Source: UBA5078 sp033721235
Lineage (GTDB): Bacteria; Pseudomonadota; Gammaproteobacteria; Pseudomonadales; Pseudohongiellaceae
Assembly: GCA_033721235.1 (NCBI GenBank)
Contig: JAWWAY010000010.1
Span: 1 to 64,000 of the forward strand
Direction of reading: 5' to 3'
DNA length: 64,000 nt
Program-made: the position numbers and the translations under genes
Shown: piece after piece, positions 17,520 to 25,583 of the stretch
How positions within the stretch are numbered: the first letter of the stretch is position 1
Layout of the letters: each line of letters begins with the position of its first letter
The notes under the pieces: model-generated
Seen by the model: only the letters and a program-made list of their open reading frames with translations
What the model was told of the DNA's origin: nothing
The model's database searches: none

Positions 17520-18041
17520 ATGAAAAAGCTCGACGGTATGACTTTAGCCTCTTCTGCGGCAGCTCTATTGATGGCTAGCGCGGGAATGACGGGTTCAGCC
17601 CTTGCACAAGACATGGCCGATCAACCAGTGAAAGTCAGTCAATGTCAGAACCTGACTTCCTGCAAGGGACAAAGTGCCTGTAAAGGCTTCGGCAACGATG
17701 CAGGTGCAGGCGAAAACTCTTGCAACGGCATTGGCTTTGTTAGCTTCGCATCTGGTCATGCCATGGTATCCAAGAGCTTCTGCGACAAACTAGGCGGTAC
17801 AGAGGTCGCATCGCTTAGCGAAGCGCCGGAAACTCCAGCCAAAGAGGGTGTCGAGGTTGCCTACTGTAACGACCTGTTTAGCTGTAATGGCTTTAGCGCG
17901 TGTAAAGGCAATGGCAATGACAATTGCGCTGGTAAGAACAGCTGTCACGGTATTGGCTTTGTCGCCATCTCCTCTGGAGATATGAGCGTCTCCGAGCAGC
18001 TTTGCTCCAAGCTAGGTGGCAACATCATCTCTGGGCTATAG
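17520..18041 (+). CDS. Bufferin-type RiPP precursor with a duplicated cysteine core (BufA-like)
   Basis: A 173-residue exported Cys-rich protein. The ATG at 17520 follows CGGAGA by 6 bases. Residues 1-29 form a Sec signal peptide ending SALA before Gln30. Residues 39-94 and 113-168 are two copies of one unit. Cys42, 48, 54, 68 and 88 recur as Cys116, 122, 128, 142 and 162 with identical spacings of 6, 6, 14 and 20, and each copy carries NSC-x-GIGFV and a Cys-x-KLGG ending. Copy two has one extra cysteine, Cys136. Known BufA proteins are small periplasmic peptides whose cysteines are converted by an MNIO enzyme into copper-binding heterocycles. The two genes that follow encode such an enzyme and its partner. 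Export, modification and metal binding here are inferred. Confidence 0.82.
   Translation: MKKLDGMTLASSAAALLMASAGMTGSALAQDMADQPVKVSQCQNLTSCKGQSACKGFGNDAGAGENSCNGIGFVSFASGHAMVSKSFCDKLGGTEVASLSEAPETPAKEGVEVAYCNDLFSCNGFSACKGNGNDNCAGKNSCHGIGFVAISSGDMSVSEQLCSKLGGNIISGL
17634..18023 (+). repeat. Tandem duplication within the bufferin-type precursor
   Basis: Two protein-level repeats, 17634-17801 and 17856-18023, start 222 bases (74 codons) apart and are separated by an acidic/Pro linker, SLSEAPETPAKEG. Shared residues include the five spaced cysteines, SACKG, NSC, GIGFV and KLGG. The copies have diverged enough to be an old duplication. Confidence 0.85.
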
Positions 18042-18062
18042 GCCAATTTAGGGAGTTTCGCC

Positions 18063-18902
18063 ATGCTTGGCTATGGCTTGGGTCTGCGCAGCGTTCACTA
18101 TGCTTACGTACTCGAACACAAGCCTAAAATAGACTGGTTCGAGCTCATTACCGAAAACTATATCGCGCCCGGCGGCAGGCCGCGCGCGATTCTCCACCAG
18201 GTTCGACAAGACTATCCTGTCGTTCTCCATGGCTTATCCTTCAATATCGGTGCGGACGAGCCACTAGACCAGACTTACCTCAAGCAGTTAAAGACCCTTA
18301 TTGCCGATATCCAGCCCGAATGGGTATCCGATCACCTATGCTGGACAGGCTTGGACGGATATACCTCCCACGATTTGCTGCCCATTTCCTATACTGACGC
18401 AAACCTAGCGCATTGCATTAGCAAGGTTAATCAGATTCAGGAATACCTACAGCGCAAGATCGTGTTGGAAAACCCCTCCATTTATATCAGCTTTCGCTCC
18501 AGTACCATGAGCGAAGCCCAGTTCATTAACGCCTTGGTAGAGGCGACGGGCTGCGAGATACTATTAGACGTCAATAATGTGTACGTCAGCAGTTTCAACC
18601 AAGGCTTCGACCCCTATGAGTACATAAACACTATCAAGCCGGGCAGCGTAAGACAGTTTCATCTGGCTGGACATACCAATAACACTGACCATATTATCGA
18701 TACTCACGATCACCCAGTATGCGATGAGGTATGGCGCCTATATGCTCACGCCTGCAAACGCTTTGGCCCTATAGCCACGCTGCTGGAAAGAGACGATAAG
18801 ATTCCAGAGATTCCCGAACTTATGAAGGAACTGGAGCAAGCCAAATCATTGCAAGAGAACGCAATCATCGACAGGGTTCTGACATCGAGGCTAAAAAAAT
18901 GA
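18063..18902 (+). CDS. MNIO-family iron oxidase (DUF692), BufB-like
   Basis: MNIO enzymes are multinuclear iron-dependent oxidases that modify cysteines of RiPP precursors; BufB acts on bufferins. The 279-residue protein fits the TIM-barrel DUF692 family. It has GLGLRSVHYAYVLE, FELITENYI, VVLHGLSFNIG, WVSDHLCWTG, IVLENPSIYI, ILLDVNNVYVSS, FHLAGHTNN and DTHDHPVC. Together these contain the conserved His, Asp, Glu and Asn metal ligands. The ATG at 18063 lies 21 bases after the precursor stop. Its last codons overlap the next gene as ATGA, so it is translationally coupled to the partner. Enzyme-family identification is firm; the exact product made here is inferred from context. Confidence 0.92.
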   Translation: MLGYGLGLRSVHYAYVLEHKPKIDWFELITENYIAPGGRPRAILHQVRQDYPVVLHGLSFNIGADEPLDQTYLKQLKTLIADIQPEWVSDHLCWTGLDGYTSHDLLPISYTDANLAHCISKVNQIQEYLQRKIVLENPSIYISFRSSTMSEAQFINALVEATGCEILLDVNNVYVSSFNQGFDPYEYINTIKPGSVRQFHLAGHTNNTDHIIDTHDHPVCDEVWRLYAHACKRFGPIATLLERDDKIPEIPELMKELEQAKSLQENAIIDRVLTSRLKK

Positions 18903-19726
18903 GCCAAGAGCAAAGGCTCTTTTGGCAATGGATTACCCAGCCCAAAGACTTAAGCAAAGAGGCTGACGATATCGCCGCACTTCTCGCGCCTCATAGTCAC
19001 CTCTCGCAGGCCCAAGCGCTATCCATCTACAATAACGCTTACTATCAACGCCTGATCGAAATATCCAGCTCGATTTTTCCCGTTCTTTATCACAGCCTAG
19101 GGGAGTCCCTTTACGCGCAGGTGTTCGTCAATTACTTGCAGGAATACCCTCCACGCCACGGCCCTATCAACCGAGTCGGTGACTACTTGGCCGACTATCT
19201 GCTATTGCGCCCCGAATTTCGCAATATACCCGCAGCCGCTGACATTGCCAGACTGGAGATGCTACTAAACGAATTATTCGATTGTGCCGATGAGACCTCT
19301 TTTCACATGGGGGCGCTATATGCCCTTCCCACCGAGCAATGGGGACAAATGATCTGGTATGCCAAACAAGACTGGGCGCTGATGTATAGCCGATTCAAGC
19401 TGGAAGATTACTGGAAGAAGATGCACCAATACATTGCCGATAAAGGCAGCCCTGGAGAGGCCGATTTCGGCATAGAGCCACTTGAACATACGAGCAACCG
19501 AGACCCCAACTACCTGGTATATCGCAAAGACCACGTCATGCAGTTTCAGGCCATCAGCCCCACACTAAGCTTTTTTCTGATGCAAATTACGCAACAGCTC
19601 AATTTTGCTGATATTTGCAGCGCACTAGCCGAACGCTTCCCCGAAGAAGACACTGCCGCACTCAGCTTGTCCTTATTGTTAAAGAGCATCGAAATGGGGC
19701 TGATTCGAGGCCCCAATCAAGCGTGA
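18899..19726 (+). CDS. DUF2063 putative DNA-binding-like MNIO partner, BufC-like
   Basis: DUF2063 proteins accompany MNIO enzymes and supply a precursor-recognition domain. The 275-residue protein has the DUF2063 N-terminal signature: LSIYNNAYYQRLIEISSSIFPVLYHSLGE, then VFVNYLQEYPPRHGPINRVGDYLADYL. A C-terminal domain of mixed fold follows and ends in a winged-helix-like segment (LNFADICSALAERFPEEDTAALSLSLLLKSIEMGLI). It overlaps the MNIO gene by four bases. The two probably form an enzyme-partner complex that recognises the unmodified precursor; DNA binding, implied by some database names, is not expected. Confidence 0.87.
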   Translation: MSQEQRLFWQWITQPKDLSKEADDIAALLAPHSHLSQAQALSIYNNAYYQRLIEISSSIFPVLYHSLGESLYAQVFVNYLQEYPPRHGPINRVGDYLADYLLLRPEFRNIPAAADIARLEMLLNELFDCADETSFHMGALYALPTEQWGQMIWYAKQDWALMYSRFKLEDYWKKMHQYIADKGSPGEADFGIEPLEHTSNRDPNYLVYRKDHVMQFQAISPTLSFFLMQITQQLNFADICSALAERFPEEDTAALSLSLLLKSIEMGLIRGPNQA

Positions 19727-19884
19727 TTAATGGCTTCGCATCTTGTCCGGCTCGCGCCTTAGTGCTATCTTTGCATCCCTTTGCAAAATTCTTGTCTAAA
19801 CGACTGATATTCCAGCAAATAAAAGACAATTCGCTACCCTGTAGCAGCTTAGGCCCACAACCTTTAGACATGAAAGGCTAGACA

Positions 19885-21525
19885 GTGTCCCACTACCCAC
19901 GCTTGATCAAACTCATCAATACCGCCGCTCGTTATGGGCTCGATGAGGTGTCTCCCCAGATCAAGCCTCGCGGCATCGCGGGCCTAGCCTTCAAACTATG
20001 GAGTCTGCCCTGGCGCTGGCATCCCGCCCGTAAACAGGCGCCCGAGTTGCGCCTCAAACTGGCTTTGCAGGAGCTCGGGCCAATCTATATTAAGTTCGGG
20101 CAATTACTCTCTACTAGGCGCGATTTTCTTCCGCTAAAGCTTGCGGACGAACTTCAATCCCTGCAAGACAAAGTGCCAGGCTTTAGCGAACCCACTATTC
20201 AAAGTATTGTCGAAGAAGCGCTGCAGCGCCCTTGGCAAGAGGTGTTCGAATCTCTATCCAGCGAACCACTGGCATCCGCCTCGGTTGCACAGGTACATAG
20301 CGCAACCCTGCTCAACGGCGAAGAGGTCGTGGTAAAGGTAATTCGACCAGGCATTGAAGCCACTATCAAAGAAGATATTCGCTTATTGAAATGGCTAGCC
20401 ACCTTAATCGAGCGTTTTGTCCCCGAAGGCCGGCGCCTGCGCCCCAAAGAGGTCGTGGATGATTACGAAAAGATCATTCTGGACGAGCTAAACCTACTGG
20501 CAGAAGGCGCCAACGGCTCTCAGCTGCGCCGCAATTTTGAGAACTCCGAGCAACTGTATGTGCCCAAGGTGTACTGGGAGCATACTCGCAGCAATATGCT
20601 CGTGATGGAACGCATATACGGCATTCCTGTAGCCGACATAGCCCGCCTGAAAGAACAAGGTATAGACCTTAAACGCTTAGCTGAAATAGGCGTCGAGATA
20701 TTCTTCACCCAAGTGTTTAATCACAGCTTCTTTCACGCAGATATGCATCCCGGCAACATCTTCGTGGCCTATGACAAGCCCAAGAGCCCACAGTATATTG
20801 CTATCGACTGCGCCATTATTGGCTCTCTGAGCCGCGACGATCAGCAGTATCTAGCTCGCAATCTCTTAGCCATATTCAAGCGCGATTATCGCAAAGTGGC
20901 AGAGCTGCACGTCGAATGCGGCTGGGTGCCCAGCAATACCAAGGTTCATGAGTTCGAGTCGGCCATGCGCTCTGTGTGCGAACCTATATTCGAGAAGCCT
21001 CTCAAGGACATCTCCTTTGGCTACCTATTGGTGCAATTGTTTCGCACGGCTGGCCGTTTCAATATGGAGGTCCAGCCTTCCCTAGTATTGCTGCAAAAAA
21101 CCCTACTAAACGTCGAGGGCCTAGGACGTCAGCTCTATCCGGAATTAGACCTATGGACGACGGCCCTGCCTTTCTTAGAAGACTGGAACCGCAGACGCAT
21201 GCAGCCCAAGACCCTATTAAAGGCACTGAAAGAGAACGTGCCTGACTGGATAGAGCAACTGCCTCTTTTGCCTCAGTTGATGATCGATTCGCTAACCCAG
21301 TCCAAGCAACTGACGGCTATCAATAACACCCTAAGTCGCCGACTAGAGGACGAAAAACGTAGAGCAGCCACTGCATCTAAGCGACGACTTCAAGCGGGAA
21401 TTGGCCTCGGGGTGCTGTGTGCGCTAAGTGTGCTACCGGCAGTACAAGAGCCACTCAATACCATGCCATTAGTAAGTATAGGCTTGGGCCTGTCAGCCCT
21501 TTACCTTTTGTGTTTTAGGCGCTGA
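19885..21525 (+). CDS. ubiB: Ubiquinone biosynthesis ATPase/kinase-like protein UbiB
   Basis: UbiB is an atypical kinase-like ATPase that assists ubiquinone synthesis, probably by extracting lipid intermediates from the membrane. The 546-residue protein starts from a GTG. It carries the KxGQ-type motif IYIKFGQLLSTRRDFLP near residue 70, the Ala-rich nucleotide loop ASASVAQVHSA near 132, VVVKVIRPG and the catalytic-loop FFHADMHPGNIFV. Two C-terminal membrane helices (about 500-545) complete it. It is separated from ubiJ by the bufferin-type cluster and has 158 bases of upstream sequence that may contain its own promoter. Confidence 0.96.
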   Translation: MSHYPRLIKLINTAARYGLDEVSPQIKPRGIAGLAFKLWSLPWRWHPARKQAPELRLKLALQELGPIYIKFGQLLSTRRDFLPLKLADELQSLQDKVPGFSEPTIQSIVEEALQRPWQEVFESLSSEPLASASVAQVHSATLLNGEEVVVKVIRPGIEATIKEDIRLLKWLATLIERFVPEGRRLRPKEVVDDYEKIILDELNLLAEGANGSQLRRNFENSEQLYVPKVYWEHTRSNMLVMERIYGIPVADIARLKEQGIDLKRLAEIGVEIFFTQVFNHSFFHADMHPGNIFVAYDKPKSPQYIAIDCAIIGSLSRDDQQYLARNLLAIFKRDYRKVAELHVECGWVPSNTKVHEFESAMRSVCEPIFEKPLKDISFGYLLVQLFRTAGRFNMEVQPSLVLLQKTLLNVEGLGRQLYPELDLWTTALPFLEDWNRRRMQPKTLLKALKENVPDWIEQLPLLPQLMIDSLTQSKQLTAINNTLSRRLEDEKRRAATASKRRLQAGIGLGVLCALSVLPAVQEPLNTMPLVSIGLGLSALYLLCFRR

Positions 21526-21567
21526 CATAGCATACTAGCGCGCAAGTAAAATAGCAGGGGAACACAC

Positions 21568-21966
21568 GTGGACGGCGCTTGGTTGGATGCAATTAAATGG
21601 GATGACAATGGACTAGTGCCTGTCATTACACAAGACTACAAGAGCGCGCGCGTACTAACCCATGCCTGGCTGAATCGGGAAGCTCTCAGCCTCGCTGTAG
21701 AGGAAGGCCGCGCTGTATATTGGTCACGTTCACGAGCAAAACTGTGGCGAAAAGGCGAAGAATCCGGTCATATTCAGAAGCTACACGATGTTTTTCTCGA
21801 TTGCGATGGCGATACTGTTCACTATCTCGTCGAGCAGATCGGCGGAATAGCCTGTCATACGGGGCGTGAAAGTTGTTTTTACAGACGCCTAAGCAGCAAC
21901 GGTAGCTGGGAAGCGGTTGATCCGGTTCTGAAAGACCCAGCCTCCATCTATGCAACAAAGAAGTAG
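21568..21966 (+). CDS. hisI: Phosphoribosyl-AMP cyclohydrolase
   Basis: HisI opens the purine ring of phosphoribosyl-AMP in the third step of histidine synthesis, using zinc. The 132-residue protein starts at a GTG and shows HAWLNREALSLAVEEGRAVYWSRSR and KLWRKGEESGHIQKL. The metal ligands DCDGD and CHTGRESCFYR follow. It is the single-domain form, with HisE encoded separately 8 bases later, as in Pseudomonas. The rest of the histidine pathway is not in the window. Confidence 0.96.
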   Translation: MDGAWLDAIKWDDNGLVPVITQDYKSARVLTHAWLNREALSLAVEEGRAVYWSRSRAKLWRKGEESGHIQKLHDVFLDCDGDTVHYLVEQIGGIACHTGRESCFYRRLSSNGSWEAVDPVLKDPASIYATKK

Positions 21967-21974
21967 GCGCGATA

Positions 21975-22313
21975 ATGAGCGACATACTGGTACAATTGGG
22001 GAAAATTCTAGAACAACGTAAGCAAGCCGATGCTGGCGAGTCTTATGTGGCAAGCCTGCACAAGAAGGGGCTCAATAAAATTCTGGAGAAAGTTGGCGAA
22101 GAGGCAACGGAAACCATTATTGCGGCAAAAGACGCTCAAGACGCCGATAGTAAGCAAGCACTAGTAGGCGAGACGGCCGATTTGTGGTTCCACAGCCTGG
22201 TTATGCTAAGTCATTTAGACCTTGGCCCAGAACAGGTTCTAGAAGAGCTACAGAGGCGATTTAATATTTCGGGGCTGGTTGAGAAAGCCTCTAGAACTAA
22301 GAATCAAGATTAA
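21975..22313 (+). CDS. hisE: Phosphoribosyl-ATP pyrophosphatase
   Basis: HisE removes pyrophosphate from phosphoribosyl-ATP, the second step of histidine synthesis. The 112-residue helical protein has SYVASLHKKGLNKILEKVGEEATETIIAAK, the MazG-like metal-binding region with EExxE. Then comes LVGETADLWFHSLVMLSHLDL. It follows hisI with an 8-base gap and precedes tatA by 64 bases, the order hisI-hisE-tatABC seen in many Pseudomonas-like genomes. Confidence 0.95.
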   Translation: MSDILVQLGKILEQRKQADAGESYVASLHKKGLNKILEKVGEEATETIIAAKDAQDADSKQALVGETADLWFHSLVMLSHLDLGPEQVLEELQRRFNISGLVEKASRTKNQD

Positions 22314-22377
22314 AAACCTTAACGATTTATAAGCTCAGCTGATTAACTGAGCACTTTCTGAAAATTTGGAGAATAAA

Positions 22378-22608
22378 ATGGGATTCGGTGGAATAGGCAT
22401 TTGGCAACTAGTCATTATACTTGTCATCGTAGTGATGCTTTTTGGCACAAAGAAACTTCGCAACCTTGGCTCTGACCTTGGCGGTGCATTGAAAGGCTTT
22501 AAGTCGGCTATGAAAGAAGAAGACGACGAAAAAGACCCAAACCAAAGCGAAGATGGCTCCGCAGTTGAAACTGAAGCCATGAAATCCGAGAAAAGCGAAA
22601 AAGAGTAG
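22378..22608 (+). CDS. tatA: Sec-independent translocase subunit TatA
   Basis: TatA oligomers form the pore-like element of the twin-arginine system that exports folded proteins. The ATG at 22378, 6 bases after TTGGAGAA, gives 76 residues. There is a short periplasmic start (MGFGGIG), one membrane helix (IWQLVIILVIVVMLFGTKKL), an amphipathic helix with LGSDLGGALKGFKSAM, and a charged acidic tail. An in-frame TTG 12 bases earlier overlaps the ribosome site and is unlikely to be the start. Confidence 0.95.
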   Translation: MGFGGIGIWQLVIILVIVVMLFGTKKLRNLGSDLGGALKGFKSAMKEEDDEKDPNQSEDGSAVETEAMKSEKSEKE

Positions 22609-22616
22609 AAACTTGA

Positions 22617-22633
22617 GGCGCGCATAGCGCGCC
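22617..22633 (+). terminator. GC-rich hairpin between tatA and tatB
   Basis: GGCGCGC-ATA-GCGCGCC forms a 7-bp all-GC stem 8 bases after tatA, without a T-run. It could act as a partial terminator or a 3-prime end stabiliser that makes tatA mRNA more abundant than tatBC. Its role is inferred. Confidence 0.4.
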
Positions 22634-22672
22634 GTGACTCCCTCCTTTTAGATTCGACGCCGGATTTATAAA

Positions 22673-23266
22673 ATGTTCGATATTGGCTTCACGGAACTGC
22701 TGCTTATAGGCATAGTTTCCCTCATCGTTATTGGCCCTGAAAGACTTCCTAGTGCAGTCCGAACGGCCACCCTATGGATCGGGCGAGCCAAGCGCAGCTT
22801 TAATCAAGTCAAAAGCGAGATCGAACGTGAAGTGAACGCGGATGAGATTCGACGCCAGCTTCACAACGAAGCCATCATGGCTGACTTAAACAAAGCCAAG
22901 CACAAGGCCGACAAGCTGGTTAACGATACCAAAGAAGGCATCGAGTCTATTCAAAAAGAAGCCAAGGAAACTTTGGATCGAGAGCAAAAAGAACTACAAG
23001 ACGCCGGCAACTCTTTGAAAGAAGAGCTTACAATTGCGCCGCCGAACCTCAAGAAGACCGACACCTCTCAAGGCAAAAAAGATGAACCTGAGCCCAGCAC
23101 CGAGCCAGCAGAGTCAGAATCCAAAAGCTCCGAGCCTGTAGAGGATTTCTACAACAACCCTCCCAAGGGGAAAGTTGAAATGCAAGGCGGGAGTTTCAAG
23201 AGTGTTCCGGAAGAAAGTGAAGAAGAACAGGTAAAGAAAGATTCTTTAAAGCAGGATGAATCATGA
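22673..23266 (+). CDS. tatB: Sec-independent translocase subunit TatB
   Basis: TatB forms the twin-arginine signal receptor with TatC. The 197-residue protein starts MFDIGFTELLLIGIVSLIVIGPERLP, a helix with the family Glu and the Gly-Pro hinge. A long amphipathic/coiled-coil region (about 30-120) follows, and then a Pro/Glu/Ser-rich acidic tail of about 75 residues, longer than the minimum but common. It overlaps tatC by four bases (ATGA). Confidence 0.95.
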   Translation: MFDIGFTELLLIGIVSLIVIGPERLPSAVRTATLWIGRAKRSFNQVKSEIEREVNADEIRRQLHNEAIMADLNKAKHKADKLVNDTKEGIESIQKEAKETLDREQKELQDAGNSLKEELTIAPPNLKKTDTSQGKKDEPEPSTEPAESESKSSEPVEDFYNNPPKGKVEMQGGSFKSVPEESEEEQVKKDSLKQDES

Positions 23267-24021
23267 GCGAGACGCAAGAGCCGCAAGTGGAAAAAGAGCT
23301 CACTCTCATTGATCATTTGATTGAGCTACGTGATCGACTCATCAAGTCCATCGCCTCTATATTTATCATATTTCTGTGCTTATTTTATTTTGCCAACGAT
23401 ATTTATACCTTCGTTGCCGACCCACTTATTTCGGTTCTACCTGAAAACATGGGCATGATTGCCATTGACCCTACCTCACCATTTTTTGCGCCGTTCAAAC
23501 TTACTTTCTATGTGTCATTATTCTTGGCCGCGCCGTATATTCTCTTTCAAGTCTGGTCGTTCATAGCGCCGGGGCTTTATCAAAAAGAGAAAGCACTCGC
23601 GATGCCGCTTTTTGCCTCTAGTGTCATTTTATTCTATGCCGGAATAGCCTTTGCATATTATGTGCTATTTGGCTTTGTGTTTGCGTTCTTCGTATCGGTG
23701 GCTCCTGAGGGCATCATGGTGACGCCCGACATCAATAGCTTTTTAAGCTTTGCGCTAGCTATTTTCTTTGCTTTCGGCGTAGCCTTCGAAATTCCGATCG
23801 CCGTGTTTTTGCTTATCTGGACTGGAGCCGTGGAGCCCGACGATCTAGCTAGCAAGCGTCCATATGTCATAGTGGGCTGCTTCGTCACCGGCATGCTATT
23901 AACGCCACCCGACCCCTTTACTCAATCAATGCTAGCGCTACCGATGTGGCTATTATTTGAACTGGGTATATTTTTTGGTCGCTTGGTGAAGAAGAAACGA
24001 GCGCAAGAACAAGATAGTTAA
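23263..24021 (+). CDS. tatC: Sec-independent translocase subunit TatC
   Basis: TatC is the six-helix membrane core of the Tat translocon and binds the twin-arginine motif. The 252-residue protein has LTLIDHLIELRDRLIKSI at the N-terminus, APFKLTFYVSLFLAAPYILFQVWSFIAPGLY (with the family Glu replaced in part by the usual loop pattern) and AFGVAFEIPIAVFLLIWTG. The late segment LTPPDPFTQSMLALPMWLLFELGIF is also typical. It is coupled to tatB and ends 4 bases before the convergent dtd stop. Confidence 0.96.
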   Translation: MSETQEPQVEKELTLIDHLIELRDRLIKSIASIFIIFLCLFYFANDIYTFVADPLISVLPENMGMIAIDPTSPFFAPFKLTFYVSLFLAAPYILFQVWSFIAPGLYQKEKALAMPLFASSVILFYAGIAFAYYVLFGFVFAFFVSVAPEGIMVTPDINSFLSFALAIFFAFGVAFEIPIAVFLLIWTGAVEPDDLASKRPYVIVGCFVTGMLLTPPDPFTQSMLALPMWLLFELGIFFGRLVKKKRAQEQDS

Positions 24022-24025
24022 GAGA

Positions 24026-24463
24026 CTAACTTCGAAGCGTGAACGTCACAGGCCCATCGTTCTCTAGGGCCACTTTCATATCGGCACCAAAGCAACCAGT
24101 TGCGACTGGCAAGCTCATAGCCTTAGCTTTAGCCACCATATAGTCATAAAGCTCCTCAGCCTCAGGCGGCGGCATTGCGCTGGAGAAGCTAGGGCGCAAG
24201 CCCTTATCGGTAGAAGCTGCGAGTGTAAACTGAGAGACTAATAATATCTGTGCATCGATATCTAGAAGGGACTTATTCATACGCCCCTCTTCATCTGCGA
24301 AGACCCTGTACTGTGATATTTTCGTCAGCAACTTATCAGCCTGCGCCTGGCCGTCTGCTTTCTCGATACCAACGAAGACAACAAGTCCTTTGGCTATCTC
24401 GCTATAAATCTCACCGTTAATTCTTAATTGAGCCCAATTGACTCTCTGCAGCAAAGCAATCAC
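24026..24463 (-). CDS. dtd: D-aminoacyl-tRNA deacylase
   Basis: Dtd hydrolyses D-amino acids (and glycine) mischarged on tRNA. The 145-residue protein has MIALLQRVNWAQLRINGEIY, the active-site SQFTLAA near residue 78, KGLRPSFSSAMPP, and the C-terminal VTGCF-like VATGCFGADMKVALENDGPVTF. Length is normal. Its start lies 21 bases after the iminopeptidase stop, so the two form a small operon, a pairing common in Pseudomonas-like genomes. Confidence 0.96.
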   Translation of the reverse strand: MIALLQRVNWAQLRINGEIYSEIAKGLVVFVGIEKADGQAQADKLLTKISQYRVFADEEGRMNKSLLDIDAQILLVSQFTLAASTDKGLRPSFSSAMPPPEAEELYDYMVAKAKAMSLPVATGCFGADMKVALENDGPVTFTLRS

Positions 24464-24484
24464 GTCTGCGCCTCTTTATAGGGA

Positions 24485-25438
24485 TTAGCTGCGAAGCATC
24501 TTAGCCATTTCTTCAGTAGCACGAATGAGCGCATCGGTATTGCCAGGCTCGAATGCAGAATGCCCCGCATCCCTGATGACGTAGAGGGTCGAGTCTGGCC
24601 AGCGTTCGTGCAGCGCCGTGGCGTTATCCAGCGGACACACCACATCATAGCGCCCGTGAACGATAATGCCCGGAATACCTTCAAGCTTGTGAGCATCGTT
24701 GAGAATTTGATTGCGCTCAATGAAGGCATTATTGGCAAAAAAGTGCGCCTCTATGCGCGCTAGAGAGACTGCCACATGGGTAGTCGTAAAATGATCATAT
24801 ACATGGGCGTTAGGCCTGAGAGTTGAACAGTTTCCTTCCCACGCGGCCCATATTTTCGCAGCGGCCATACGAGCGATCTCATCACTACCAAGCAGGCGCT
24901 TATGGTAAGCGGTGATTAGATCATCTCGCTCTTCCTCTGGTATATGCTCGTAAAACTCCTGCCAGTAGTCAGGGTAAATACGACTAGCGCCCTCCTGATA
25001 GAACCACTGAAAGTCCTGATGACGGCATAAGAAGATACCTCGTAACACTAGCCCCAGAACACGTTCCGGATACGCTTGAGCATAGAGCAGGCTAAGAGTC
25101 GAACCCCAGGAGCCACCAAAGAGCATCCATTTATCGACCCCGAGGAAATGACGAATCTTCTCCATGTCCTCCATTAGGGACTGGGTTGTATTGTCTTCCA
25201 ATTCTGCATGAGGACTTGAGCGGCCAGCGCCACGCTGATCGAAGACGATAATGCGATATCGCTCGGGATCGAAAAAGCGGCGACTATCGGTGTCGCTGCC
25301 AGAACCGGGGCCACCGTGAACGAATAGGACGGGAATGCCATCCGGGTCACCCACTTCTTCCACATAGAGCGTATGCAGTTTTGATACGGGCAGATTGTGA
25401 GTCTTATAGGGCCGTATTTCTGGGTAGAGCGTTAACAT
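24485..25438 (-). CDS. pip: Prolyl iminopeptidase
   Basis: Pip removes N-terminal proline from peptides in the cytoplasm. The 317-residue alpha/beta-hydrolase begins MLTLYPEIRPYKTHNLPVS (ATG at 25438). An upstream in-frame start would add 17 poorly fitting residues. It has the oxyanion HGGPGSGSD, the nucleophile elbow GGSWGSTLSLLYA (Ser near residue 110), and VHGRYDVVCP and DAGHSAFEPGN carrying the catalytic Asp and His. Family length and motifs are complete. It is co-directional with and just upstream of dtd. Confidence 0.95.
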   Translation of the reverse strand: MLTLYPEIRPYKTHNLPVSKLHTLYVEEVGDPDGIPVLFVHGGPGSGSDTDSRRFFDPERYRIIVFDQRGAGRSSPHAELEDNTTQSLMEDMEKIRHFLGVDKWMLFGGSWGSTLSLLYAQAYPERVLGLVLRGIFLCRHQDFQWFYQEGASRIYPDYWQEFYEHIPEEERDDLITAYHKRLLGSDEIARMAAAKIWAAWEGNCSTLRPNAHVYDHFTTTHVAVSLARIEAHFFANNAFIERNQILNDAHKLEGIPGIIVHGRYDVVCPLDNATALHERWPDSTLYVIRDAGHSAFEPGNTDALIRATEEMAKMLRS

Positions 25439-25521
25439 AAGTCTCCTCAAAGCTATGCTACCCCTTAGGTAGCGCCTTAATGACACCATATTAAGCCAGT
25501 TTTTTACATCAAAGCGAATAA

Positions 25522-25559
25522 AAAATGCCCTGTGAGAAAGGCTTCTCGCAGGGCATTTT
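25522..25559. terminator. Terminator after typA
   Basis: A 17-bp stem with one G-T pair joins 25522-25538 to 25543-25559 around an AGGC loop, with A and T runs on both flanks. It lies 25 bases past the typA stop and ahead of pip, so it should end typA transcription. Confidence 0.88.
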
Positions 25560-25583
25560 GATTCACATTACTTCAGAGCAGGC

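Noticed and set aside
24460..24738. 92-codon minus-strand frame overlapping dtd and pip
   Set aside because: Shadow frame inside the prolyl iminopeptidase gene; the pip and dtd reading frames explain the region.
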